Shown here: piece by piece, positions 16,787 through 23,907 of the stretch
Layout: the number at the start of each line of letters is the position of its first letter
How positions within the stretch are numbered: position 1 is the first letter of the stretch
NCBI RefSeq assembly: GCF_009846885.1
Contig: NZ_WUWM01000019.1
Coordinates: 78,533 to 142,532 of the forward strand
DNA length: 64,000 nt
Origin: Paenibacillus puerhi
GTDB taxonomy: Bacteria; Bacillota; Bacilli; Paenibacillales; NBRC-103111
Direction: 5' to 3'
Translations under genes and position numbers: made by a program
Notes under the pieces: model-generated
Seen by the model: the letters and a program-made list of their open reading frames with translations, nothing else
What the model was told of the DNA's origin: nothing
Database searches by the model: none

Positions 16787-18148
16787 ATGAAACACCCTGG
16801 TCCGGTAAAAAAGAAATTCGAGCTGACGCCGCCGCAAATTCTTGTGCTTGGATTTTCCGCTATTATCCTGCTCGGAACCATGCTGCTTATGCTGCCTTTT
16901 TCGTCCGCCGACGGCCATCCGACTCCGTTTCTCGATGCGCTGTTTACAGCTACGTCGGCGACCTGTGTGACCGGGCTTGTTGTTGTGGATACCGGGCTGC
17001 ATTGGTCACTGTTCGGCAAAATCATCATTATTCTGATGATTCAGGTCGGGGGCTTGGGGTTTATGACAATGTCCACCTTGTTCGCCTTCGTACTGAAAAA
17101 GCGGATCTCCTTGAAAGAGCGTCTTATTCTTCAGGAAGCGATGAACCAGGGCAGTATGGAAGGGATTGTGCGGCTGATCCGCAAAGTCATCGTCTATTCG
17201 CTTACCATCGAGCTCATCGCGGCGATCTTGTTTTCGATTCGCTGGTCGTTCGATCTAGGGCTGGCTAGAGGGATCGGCTTTGGTTTGTTTCACGCGATCT
17301 CGCTATTTAACAACGCGGGCTTCGATCTGTTCGGCTCGATAACCGGACCCTTCACCAGTCTTTCCTCCTATGTGGATGATGCTCTTATTAATATCGTATC
17401 GATGGCGCTTATTGTGCTCGGGGGGATCGGCTTTGTCGTTCTATCGGATCTGCTGGAATACAAGGAAAAGAGACGCTTGTCTCTGCACTCCAAAGTTGTG
17501 CTGTCGGCCAGCGGAGTATTGATCGCTCTAGGCGCCATCGTCATCTTTGCCTTTGAATATTCGAACACGAGAACACTGGGCCCGCTAACCTGGGACGGCA
17601 AATTGCTCGCTGCCTTCTTCCAGTCTGTATCGCCCCGGACCGCTGGCGCAAATAGTGTGGATATCGCGGGGATGCGGCAGGCGACCCAGTTTTTCATCAT
17701 CATCCTGATGTTTATCGGGGCCTCCCCGGGCTCGACGGGCGGCGGGGTGAAGACGACCACCTTCACGACGCTCGTCGGGGCGATGATCGCCATGATTCGC
17801 GGCAAGGAAGATATTGTCCTGTTCCGCTATCGTCTCGGCCAGGATCGTATCTTGAAGGCAATCACGCTGACGATGCTGGCTTTATTTCTGGTCATGGCGG
17901 TAACGATGCTGCTGTCGACGACCGAGGATCATCACTTTCTAATGATTCTCTTCGAGGTGACGTCTGCCTTCGGCACAGTCGGTCTAAGTATGGGCTTGAC
18001 GCCTCATCTAACCGTTTTTGGGAAAATAATGATCGTGTTCACCATGTTTGCCGGCCGTCTCGGACCGCTGACGCTTGCTTATGCGCTCGGCCCCAAGGCA
18101 GAGAAGGAATTGTACAGATACCCGGAAGGGAAAATCACCATCGGATAG
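16787..18148 (+). CDS. ktrB: Potassium transporter membrane subunit KtrB (TrkH/KtrB family)
   Basis: A 453-residue protein of the superfamily of K+ transporters with four M1-P-M2 repeats. Selectivity-filter-like loops include ATCVTGLVVVDT, LFNNAGFDLFG, PRTAGANSVD and FGTVGLSMGLTP, each with the conserved glycine. The open frame extends upstream through the riboswitch; the ATG at 16787 is preceded by TGAGGTGG and begins MKHPGPVKKKFELTPPQILV, as in family members. It forms an operon with ktrA 15 bases downstream. Control is by the c-di-AMP riboswitch. It may be KtrB or KtrD; the pairing with ktrA favours KtrB. Confidence 0.92.
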   Translation: MKHPGPVKKKFELTPPQILVLGFSAIILLGTMLLMLPFSSADGHPTPFLDALFTATSATCVTGLVVVDTGLHWSLFGKIIIILMIQVGGLGFMTMSTLFAFVLKKRISLKERLILQEAMNQGSMEGIVRLIRKVIVYSLTIELIAAILFSIRWSFDLGLARGIGFGLFHAISLFNNAGFDLFGSITGPFTSLSSYVDDALINIVSMALIVLGGIGFVVLSDLLEYKEKRRLSLHSKVVLSASGVLIALGAIVIFAFEYSNTRTLGPLTWDGKLLAAFFQSVSPRTAGANSVDIAGMRQATQFFIIILMFIGASPGSTGGGVKTTTFTTLVGAMIAMIRGKEDIVLFRYRLGQDRILKAITLTMLALFLVMAVTMLLSTTEDHHFLMILFEVTSAFGTVGLSMGLTPHLTVFGKIMIVFTMFAGRLGPLTLAYALGPKAEKELYRYPEGKITIG

Positions 18149-18163
18149 GGGAAGAGACACAGG

Positions 18164-18826
18164 ATGAAACGCAGCCAATATGCAGTGATCGGGCTGGGCC
18201 GGTTCGGCTCCAGTCTGGCCAAGGAACTGGTTAAGCTGGGCTATGAGGTTATGGGGATCGATAAGGATGAAGAAGCCGTCGAAGCGTTAAGCGAGGCACT
18301 GACGCATGTCGTCGTCGCAGACTCCACGGAGGAGGAAGTGATCCGGTCGCTTGGTTTACGCAATTTCGACTGCGTCATCGTTGCTATCGGCAACGATATT
18401 CAGTCCAGTATTTTGACGACGATCCTGCTCAAGGATATCGGGGTCAATATAGTTGTAGCGAAGGCTTTGTCCGAGCTTCATGGGAAAGTGCTGAGCAAGA
18501 TCGGCGTTGACCGTATTATTTTCCCGGAGCGCGATATGGGCGTGCGGGTTGCGCATCAGCTCGTATCCCCGAATCTCCTCGATTATATCGAGCTGTCCAG
18601 CGAGTATACGATCGCCGAGCTGACCGTGCCGAAGTGCCTGGACGGTCGGACGCTCAAGGAGCTCGATACAAGAGCGAAATACGGCTGCAGCATCGTCGCT
18701 ATTAATAAGAAGGAAGGCGTTATTATCGCGCCGACGGCGACCGATTCCGTAGAAGAGAAGGACGTGATGGTCATCATCGGTACGAACGACCAGATCGACC
18801 ATTTTGAGAAGTCGGTCATCCGCTGA
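18164..18826 (+). CDS. ktrA: Potassium transport regulatory subunit KtrA
   Basis: A 220-residue cytoplasmic RCK protein that forms an octameric ring on KtrB. The RCK_N Rossmann fold has VIGLGRFGSSLAKEL at residues 8-22 with the acid of GIDKDEE after the second strand, for ATP/ADP or NAD(H). The RCK_C domain (about 140-220) is the part that binds c-di-AMP in Gram-positive KtrA. So this operon is likely controlled by c-di-AMP twice: at the RNA and at the protein level. Confidence 0.93.
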   Translation: MKRSQYAVIGLGRFGSSLAKELVKLGYEVMGIDKDEEAVEALSEALTHVVVADSTEEEVIRSLGLRNFDCVIVAIGNDIQSSILTTILLKDIGVNIVVAKALSELHGKVLSKIGVDRIIFPERDMGVRVAHQLVSPNLLDYIELSSEYTIAELTVPKCLDGRTLKELDTRAKYGCSIVAINKKEGVIIAPTATDSVEEKDVMVIIGTNDQIDHFEKSVIR

Positions 18827-18941
18827 CGCTGAATGTTGAAGAGCCTGGACTGTTTCATACTGTCCCCCAGGCACAAACAGGTCAGGCAGGTCAAGCAGGG
18901 GGCAGGCAGGACGGTCGCCCCGCCGATGCAAGCGGCTCCGT

Positions 18942-19829
18942 CTACTTGCAATGCTTGACGGCCAGATCGATGAACAGCCGGATCGGCGGCTCGAGGGCGG
19001 CTTCCTCCGTATACAGGAGGGAAGTCGTCCTTTTGGTTTGCTCCAGCTCGGGGATAAACCGGACGATCAGGCCATTGTTCTCCACCAGCGTGTGCCGCAA
19101 ATAAGATTCGGGCAGCAGCGTTGCCGTCTGGCAGGTGGCCGCCAGCCGGATGATCGCCTCGAAGGAGTCGATCTCCATCTTGACATCGGGATGGATGCTG
19201 TAGCGCTGGAACATCTCGTCCATCAGCACCCGATACCAGGTCCCCCGGGAGAATAGGATCATCGGCAATTCATGGAGATCCTCCGCCGTCAGGTCGGTAC
19301 GATCGACAAACGGGTGACCGGCCGGCAGCACCAGGCAGAGCGGATCGTCGAATAAAGGGAGGCACACCAGACCGGGATCGTCGATCTTGGAGGCAACGAG
19401 GCCGATGTCGACCTTCTTCTCCTTGACGAGCGGCACAATCTCATGCGTCTTGCCGGTCAGCGCCTTAATGTCCGTCAGCGGATGCTCCCGGGTATAGATA
19501 GTAATAAGATCGGGCAGCGTCGACTGCAGCGTCGTCAGGCTGGCGCCGATGACAAGGCTCGCAGGCTTCGTATTTGTCTTGAAGAGGCGGAGCGCCTGCT
19601 GCAGCTTGCGCTCCATGCGCTGTTGATCCAGCGCGTACTCATAGCAAATTTCGCCGGCTCGCGTAAGCTCCAGCCGCTTGCCCTTGCGCCGAAAGAGCTC
19701 CACTCCAAGCTCTTCCTCCAGCTTCATGATTTTACGAGAGAGCGCAGGCTGGGAGATGTTAAGCACCTGCGAAGCTTTATTGAGGCTTTGCTGCTGGACA
19801 ACCGTAACCAGGATATCGAAAAGCTCCAT
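18942..19829 (-). CDS. LysR-family transcriptional regulator
   Basis: A 295-residue LysR-type regulator. The N-terminal winged helix-turn-helix is at residues 1-60 (SLNKASQVLNISQPALSRKIMKLEEELGVELFRR). A linker helix follows, then a periplasmic-binding-protein-like effector domain (about 90-290). It is transcribed away from sdhCAB across a 271-base gap holding direct repeats of TTATAAG. The gap position suggests that it regulates sdhCAB, itself, or both; CcpC and CitR are LysR proteins that control citric acid cycle genes in Bacillus, but sequence alone does not identify this protein as either. Confidence 0.85.
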   Translation of the reverse strand: MELFDILVTVVQQQSLNKASQVLNISQPALSRKIMKLEEELGVELFRRKGKRLELTRAGEICYEYALDQQRMERKLQQALRLFKTNTKPASLVIGASLTTLQSTLPDLITIYTREHPLTDIKALTGKTHEIVPLVKEKKVDIGLVASKIDDPGLVCLPLFDDPLCLVLPAGHPFVDRTDLTAEDLHELPMILFSRGTWYRVLMDEMFQRYSIHPDVKMEIDSFEAIIRLAATCQTATLLPESYLRHTLVENNGLIVRFIPELEQTKRTTSLLYTEEAALEPPIRLFIDLAVKHCK

Positions 19830-19871
19830 GTGTGCTCTATCTCCTTGACAAATTTTACATATGTGTAAAGG

Positions 19872-19922
19872 TTATAAGCGATTATAAGAAATCGGCACTT
19901 CCATTATAAGCGAAACAGGAGT
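19872..19922. promoter_or_regulatory. Possible LysR-type operator: three TTATAAG direct repeats
   Basis: TTATAAGCG occurs at 19872-19880 and 19914-19922, and TTATAAG at 19882-19888, in the intergenic space between the LysR gene and sdhC. These are candidate binding sites for the divergent regulator. Confidence 0.35.
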
Positions 19923-19944
19923 AGTATGGTAGTGTCACGGATTG

Positions 19945-20041
19945 TTCACAAAATATACCGCGAGTGGTATAAAAGACTGTCGAATCATGGAAAATAGACG
20001 TAGCGTTTTATGTTGACGCTCTTAGGCGTCGGGAGTACAAT
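19945..20041 (+). promoter_or_regulatory. Two candidate promoters of sdhCAB
   Basis: P1: TTCACA (19945-19950), 17 bases, TATAAA (19968-19973). P2: TTGACG (20013-20018), 17 bases, TACAAT (20036-20041). Both point to sdhC. Confidence 0.55.
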
Positions 20042-20100
20042 GAGTAGTGGTTTTCACCAAGGCCGTGGCTAGCCAAAATCATAGGGGGGAACGAAAGGTA

Positions 20101-20757
20101 ATGTTCAAAAACTCGTACTTTTCACGAAAGCTTCATTCCTTGCTGGGTGTTATTCCGGTCGGGTTTTTCCTGATCGAGCACCTGCTGACGAACTATTCGG
20201 CGGCAAAGGGCGGACCTGTAGGCTTTCTTGAGTCAGTCGAATGGCTACATAGCTTGCCGCTCGTCTTGGCGCTCGAAATTTTCGGAATCTGGATTCCGCT
20301 TGCGTATCACGCGATTTACGGATTGTATGTCGCTTATACGGCGCGCAACAACGTAAGCAACTACGGTTATTTCCGCAATCAGATGTTTTTTCTGCAGCGT
20401 GTGACCGGAGTCATTACGTTTATTTTTGTGGCTTGGCACTTTTTCCAGACTCGTTTCCAGATCGCAATCGGCAGCGTAGATCAGATGGCTATCGGCTCGC
20501 ATATGCACCAGATTGCTTCAAATCCGGTTTATTTTGTCTTTTATGTCATCGGTGTCGTGGCTGCAACCTTCCACTTCAGTAACGGAATGTGGTCGTTCTT
20601 GGTAAGCTGGGGCATTACGATCGGTCCTCGTGCGCAGCGCGTTTCAACCTACGTATGGATAGGCGTGTTCGTAGTCATGACCGTTATGTTCATTATGTCG
20701 CTGGTTGCTTTCCTGGATCCTGCTTTCCAGCAAGTGACATCACTAACGAAAGGTTAA
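20101..20757 (+). CDS. sdhC: Succinate dehydrogenase cytochrome b558 subunit
   Basis: A 218-residue membrane anchor of complex II with five transmembrane helices, binding two b hemes and menaquinone. The Bacillus-type b558 fold starts with FSRKLHSLLGVIPVGFFLIEHLLTN. Histidines in IEHLLTN, LAYHAIYG, VAWHFFQTRF and ATFHFSNGMW are candidate heme ligands. The ATG at 20101 follows GAAAGG; the longer open frame upstream lacks a ribosome binding site. First gene of sdhCAB. Confidence 0.93.
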   Translation: MFKNSYFSRKLHSLLGVIPVGFFLIEHLLTNYSAAKGGPVGFLESVEWLHSLPLVLALEIFGIWIPLAYHAIYGLYVAYTARNNVSNYGYFRNQMFFLQRVTGVITFIFVAWHFFQTRFQIAIGSVDQMAIGSHMHQIASNPVYFVFYVIGVVAATFHFSNGMWSFLVSWGITIGPRAQRVSTYVWIGVFVVMTVMFIMSLVAFLDPAFQQVTSLTKG

Positions 20758-20772
20758 GGGGGGGCGTACATC

Positions 20773-22536
20773 GTGGCGAATTCGAAAGTTATTGTAGTCG
20801 GTGGAGGTCTGGCTGGCTTGATGGCAACCATCAAAGCTGCGGAAGCCGGAGTTCATGTGGACTTGTTCTCTCTGGTTCCAGTTAAACGTTCTCACTCTGT
20901 CTGTGCTCAAGGGGGCATCAACGGCGCCGTTAATACGAAAGGCGAAGGCGATTCTCCCTGGGAGCACTTTGACGATACGGTATACGGCGGCGACTTCCTG
21001 GCCAACCAACCGCCGGTAAAAGCTATGTGCGACGCCGCGCCGGGCATCATCCACTTGATGGACCGGATGGGCGTTATGTTTAACCGCACACCCGAAGGAC
21101 TGCTCGATTTCCGCCGGTTCGGCGGTACGAAGCATTCCCGTACGGCATTCGCCGGAGCAACGACAGGCCAACAGCTGCTGTATGCGCTGGACGAGCAAGT
21201 GCGCCGCTGGGAAACAGCGGGTCTTGTCAAGAAGTATGAGCATTGGGAGTTCCTGGGCGCTATCCTTGACGATGACGGCGTATGCCGCGGGATTGCCGGA
21301 CAGGACCTGCGCAGCATGGAAGTCAACACATTCGGGGCGGATGCCGTTATTCTGGCAACAGGCGGTCCCGGCATTATCTTCGGTAAAACGACTAACTCCG
21401 TTATCAATACGGGTACGGCCGCAAGTGCTGTCTATCAGCAGGGCGTACATTATGCGAACGGCGAGTTCATTCAGATTCACCCGACGGCTATCCCGGGCGA
21501 TGACAAGCTGCGCCTGATGAGCGAATCGGCCCGCGGCGAAGGCGGACGGATCTGGACCTACAAGGACGGCAAGCCTTGGTACTTCCTCGAAGAGAAGTAT
21601 CCGGCTTACGGAAACCTCGTGCCGCGGGATATCGCAACGCGGGAGATTTTCAGCGTCTGCGTTGACCAGAAGCTGGGGATCAATGGCGAGAACATGGTTT
21701 ACCTCGACTTGTCGCATAAGGATCCGAAGGAGCTAGATGTCAAGCTCGGAGGGATCATCGAGATCTACGAGAAATTCATGGGCGACGATCCGCGGAAAAT
21801 TCCGATGAAGATTTTCCCTGCGGTTCACTATTCGATGGGCGGCATGTGGGTCGATTATAACCAGATGACGAACATTCCGGGGCTGTTTGCAGCCGGCGAG
21901 TGCGAGTACCAGTACCACGGTGCCAACCGTCTGGGCGCCAACTCCCTGCTGTCCGCAATCTATGGCGGTATGGTGGCCGGTCCTAAGGCGATCGAATATA
22001 TCAAGGGCCTGGACAAACATGTGGACGATATTTCGTCTTCCGTGTTCGAACGTTACGCCAAGCAGCATACGGAGAAATACAATAGCATTTTGTCCATGAA
22101 CGGAACGGAAAATGCTTATGTGCTCGGGAAAGAGCTCGGCGACTGGATGACTAACCAGATGACCGTCGTGCGTTACAATAAAGGGCTGCAAGAGACGATC
22201 GACAAGATCAATGAGCTGAAGCAGCGCTATGCTAATATCAATATCAACGACTCGGCGCGTTTCAACAATCCGGGCGTAGCCTATACCCGTCAGCTGTGGA
22301 ACATGCTGGAGCTGGCGCATGCGATGACGCTGGGAGCTCTGCTCCGCAACGAGAGCCGCGGCGCTCACTACAAGCCTGAATTTCCGGAGCGCAATGACGA
22401 AGAGTTCATGAAGACGACGAAGGCGACTTGGACGCCTGAGGGTCCGACCATTACCTACGAGGATATCGACGTTTCCCTGATCGCGCCTCGTAAACGCGAC
22501 TACACGACCGACAAGAAGAAGAAGGGAGGAAATTAA
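20773..22536 (+). CDS. sdhA: Succinate dehydrogenase flavoprotein subunit
   Basis: A 587-residue catalytic subunit with covalently bound FAD that oxidises succinate to fumarate. The FAD fold is VVGGGLAGLMATIKAAE (residues 8-24). The flavinylated histidine is in KRSHSVCAQGGINGA (about 38-52). The active-site HPT motif is in QIHPTAIPGDD, and GLFAAGECEYQYHGANRLGANSLL lies near the C-terminal FAD contact. The start is GTG at 20773 after AAGGGGGGG. It lies 15 bases after sdhC and ends 2 bases before sdhB. Confidence 0.96.
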   Translation: MANSKVIVVGGGLAGLMATIKAAEAGVHVDLFSLVPVKRSHSVCAQGGINGAVNTKGEGDSPWEHFDDTVYGGDFLANQPPVKAMCDAAPGIIHLMDRMGVMFNRTPEGLLDFRRFGGTKHSRTAFAGATTGQQLLYALDEQVRRWETAGLVKKYEHWEFLGAILDDDGVCRGIAGQDLRSMEVNTFGADAVILATGGPGIIFGKTTNSVINTGTAASAVYQQGVHYANGEFIQIHPTAIPGDDKLRLMSESARGEGGRIWTYKDGKPWYFLEEKYPAYGNLVPRDIATREIFSVCVDQKLGINGENMVYLDLSHKDPKELDVKLGGIIEIYEKFMGDDPRKIPMKIFPAVHYSMGGMWVDYNQMTNIPGLFAAGECEYQYHGANRLGANSLLSAIYGGMVAGPKAIEYIKGLDKHVDDISSSVFERYAKQHTEKYNSILSMNGTENAYVLGKELGDWMTNQMTVVRYNKGLQETIDKINELKQRYANININDSARFNNPGVAYTRQLWNMLELAHAMTLGALLRNESRGAHYKPEFPERNDEEFMKTTKATWTPEGPTITYEDIDVSLIAPRKRDYTTDKKKKGGN

Positions 22537-22538
22537 TC

Positions 22539-23306
22539 ATGGCCGAAGCAACCGCAGCAGCAAACAAAAAGATTAAGTTTATCGTCACACGTCAGGACAC
22601 GGCCGAAAGCAAGCCTTATAACGAAGAGTTCGAGATTCCTTATCGCCCGAACATGAACGTCATCAGCGCTTTGATGGAGGTCCAACGGAACCCGGTAAAT
22701 GCCAAGGGCGAGAAAACGACGCCGGTCTGCTGGGAATCGAACTGTTTGGAAGAAGTGTGCGGAGCTTGCTCGATGGTCATCAACGGCAAGCCGCGTCAAG
22801 CCTGCAGCGCGCTCGTGGATAAGCTGGAGCAGCCGATCCGCATCGCGCCTATGAATACCTTCCCGGTTGTTCGCGACCTGGTCATCAACCGGGAGCGGAT
22901 GTTTGCGGCACTGAAGAAGGTCAAGGCATGGATTCCGATTGACGGAACGTATGACCTCGGTCCTGGGCCCCGTATGGCCGAATCGAAGCGTCAATGGGCC
23001 TATGAGCTGTCCAAATGCATGACTTGCGGCGTCTGCCTCGAATCCTGTCCGAATGTCAACGATAAGACTTCGTTCATCGGGCCGGCTGCGATTTCGCAGG
23101 CACGTTTGTTCAATGCTCACCCGACTGGCGAAATGAACGCTCACGAGCGTCTGAACGCCTTGATGGAAGACGGCGGCATCGAGGGCTGCGGCAACTCGCA
23201 GAACTGCGTTCGCTCTTGCCCGAAAGGCATTCCGCTTACGACGTCGATCGCAGCGATGAATCTCGATACGACGAAGCAGTTGTTCAAAAACTGGCTGAGC
23301 CACTAA
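22539..23306 (+). CDS. sdhB: Succinate dehydrogenase iron-sulfur subunit
   Basis: A 255-residue electron-transfer subunit. CWESNCLEEVCGACSMVINGKPRQAC binds the [2Fe-2S] cluster near the N-terminus, SKCMTCGVCLESCPN binds the [4Fe-4S] cluster, and CGNSQNCVRSCPKGIP completes the [3Fe-4S] and [4Fe-4S] sites. It starts at the ATG 2 bases after the sdhA stop with AAGGGAGG upstream. A terminator follows. Confidence 0.96.
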   Translation: MAEATAAANKKIKFIVTRQDTAESKPYNEEFEIPYRPNMNVISALMEVQRNPVNAKGEKTTPVCWESNCLEEVCGACSMVINGKPRQACSALVDKLEQPIRIAPMNTFPVVRDLVINRERMFAALKKVKAWIPIDGTYDLGPGPRMAESKRQWAYELSKCMTCGVCLESCPNVNDKTSFIGPAAISQARLFNAHPTGEMNAHERLNALMEDGGIEGCGNSQNCVRSCPKGIPLTTSIAAMNLDTTKQLFKNWLSH

Positions 23307-23317
23307 GCCAGACGATC

Positions 23318-23357
23318 AGACTCTCCTTCATCTTCGGATGGATGGAGGGTCTTTTTT
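23318..23357 (+). terminator. Terminator of sdhCAB
   Basis: AGACTCTCC and GGAGGGTCT, with an inner GATGAAG-like stem and TTCG loop, are followed by six T. Confidence 0.85.
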
Positions 23358-23472
23358 ATTATGACATCAAGGCACTAATTATTGCCGGGCTGCGCAGCGG
23401 ATACCGAGGCCTGTTCCGAGGGAAAACAAGAAGGAAGTCGAACGTATCCTACATCTATCGGAGGGATGAACT

Positions 23473-23607
23473 GTGGCTAAATCTAAGAACAGAACGATTC
23501 AACAGCAGCAGCAATCGCTGGCCGACCACGCGGAGCAGACGAGTAAGGCGGACACTATGCCAACCTACCATAAGGACAAGCACGAGCCGAACCGTCCGTC
23601 TGTGTAG
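23473..23607 (+). CDS. Small hydrophilic protein of unknown function
   Basis: A 44-residue protein starting at GTG, 8 bases after GGAGGG. The sequence is polar: a Lys/Arg start, a run of five Gln, then TMPTYHKDKHEPNRPSV. It has no membrane segment. Its composition recalls small spore proteins, but I cannot match it to a named SASP family. A GC-rich hairpin (AGCCGCC / GGGCGGCT, 23620-23652) follows and may act as its terminator. Confidence 0.55.
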   Translation: MAKSKNRTIQQQQQSLADHAEQTSKADTMPTYHKDKHEPNRPSV

Positions 23608-23684
23608 GCAACGCTCTTTAGCCGCCACTCCGTTTGGAGGCCGGGCGGCTATTGGCGTTTTCGCGACAAATAGCAGACTATTGA

Positions 23685-23717
23685 TCACCACTCCGTATGG
23701 AGTGTGTGGATTGAAAT
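23685..23717 (+). repeat. Solitary degenerate CRISPR repeat upstream of cas3
   Basis: 33 bases ending GTGTGGATTGAAAT, in the same orientation as the array. Against the array repeat there are 9 differences. The stem has changed on both arms together (CACTCC-GTAT-GGAGTG instead of CACCTC-GTAT-GAGGTG), so the hairpin is kept. It may be a remnant of an older array or a functional single crRNA-like unit. The remaining bases to cas3 (23718-23907) are AT-rich and must hold the cas3 promoter. Confidence 0.7.
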
Positions 23718-23907
23718 CGCCAACTCCACTCAGGATCGTACGGCCTTCTGGATCGTATTTCATATAGAACCAATGTATTATAAAAAAATATAAATGATGG
23801 AAGGGTTTCGTAAAATGCTGTCGAATACTCATTATATGATCCTTTTTTCCTAAATTATGGGCTTATCGATTGAAATTGAGCGAATGGTCCTGAATCTGGA
23901 GGGTTGT

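Noticed and set aside
23622..23654. Second possible degenerate CRISPR repeat (CACTCCGTTTGGAG) 63 bases before the solitary one
   Set aside because: It lacks the GGATTGAAAT end and is better explained as the GC-rich terminator hairpin of the small gene before it.
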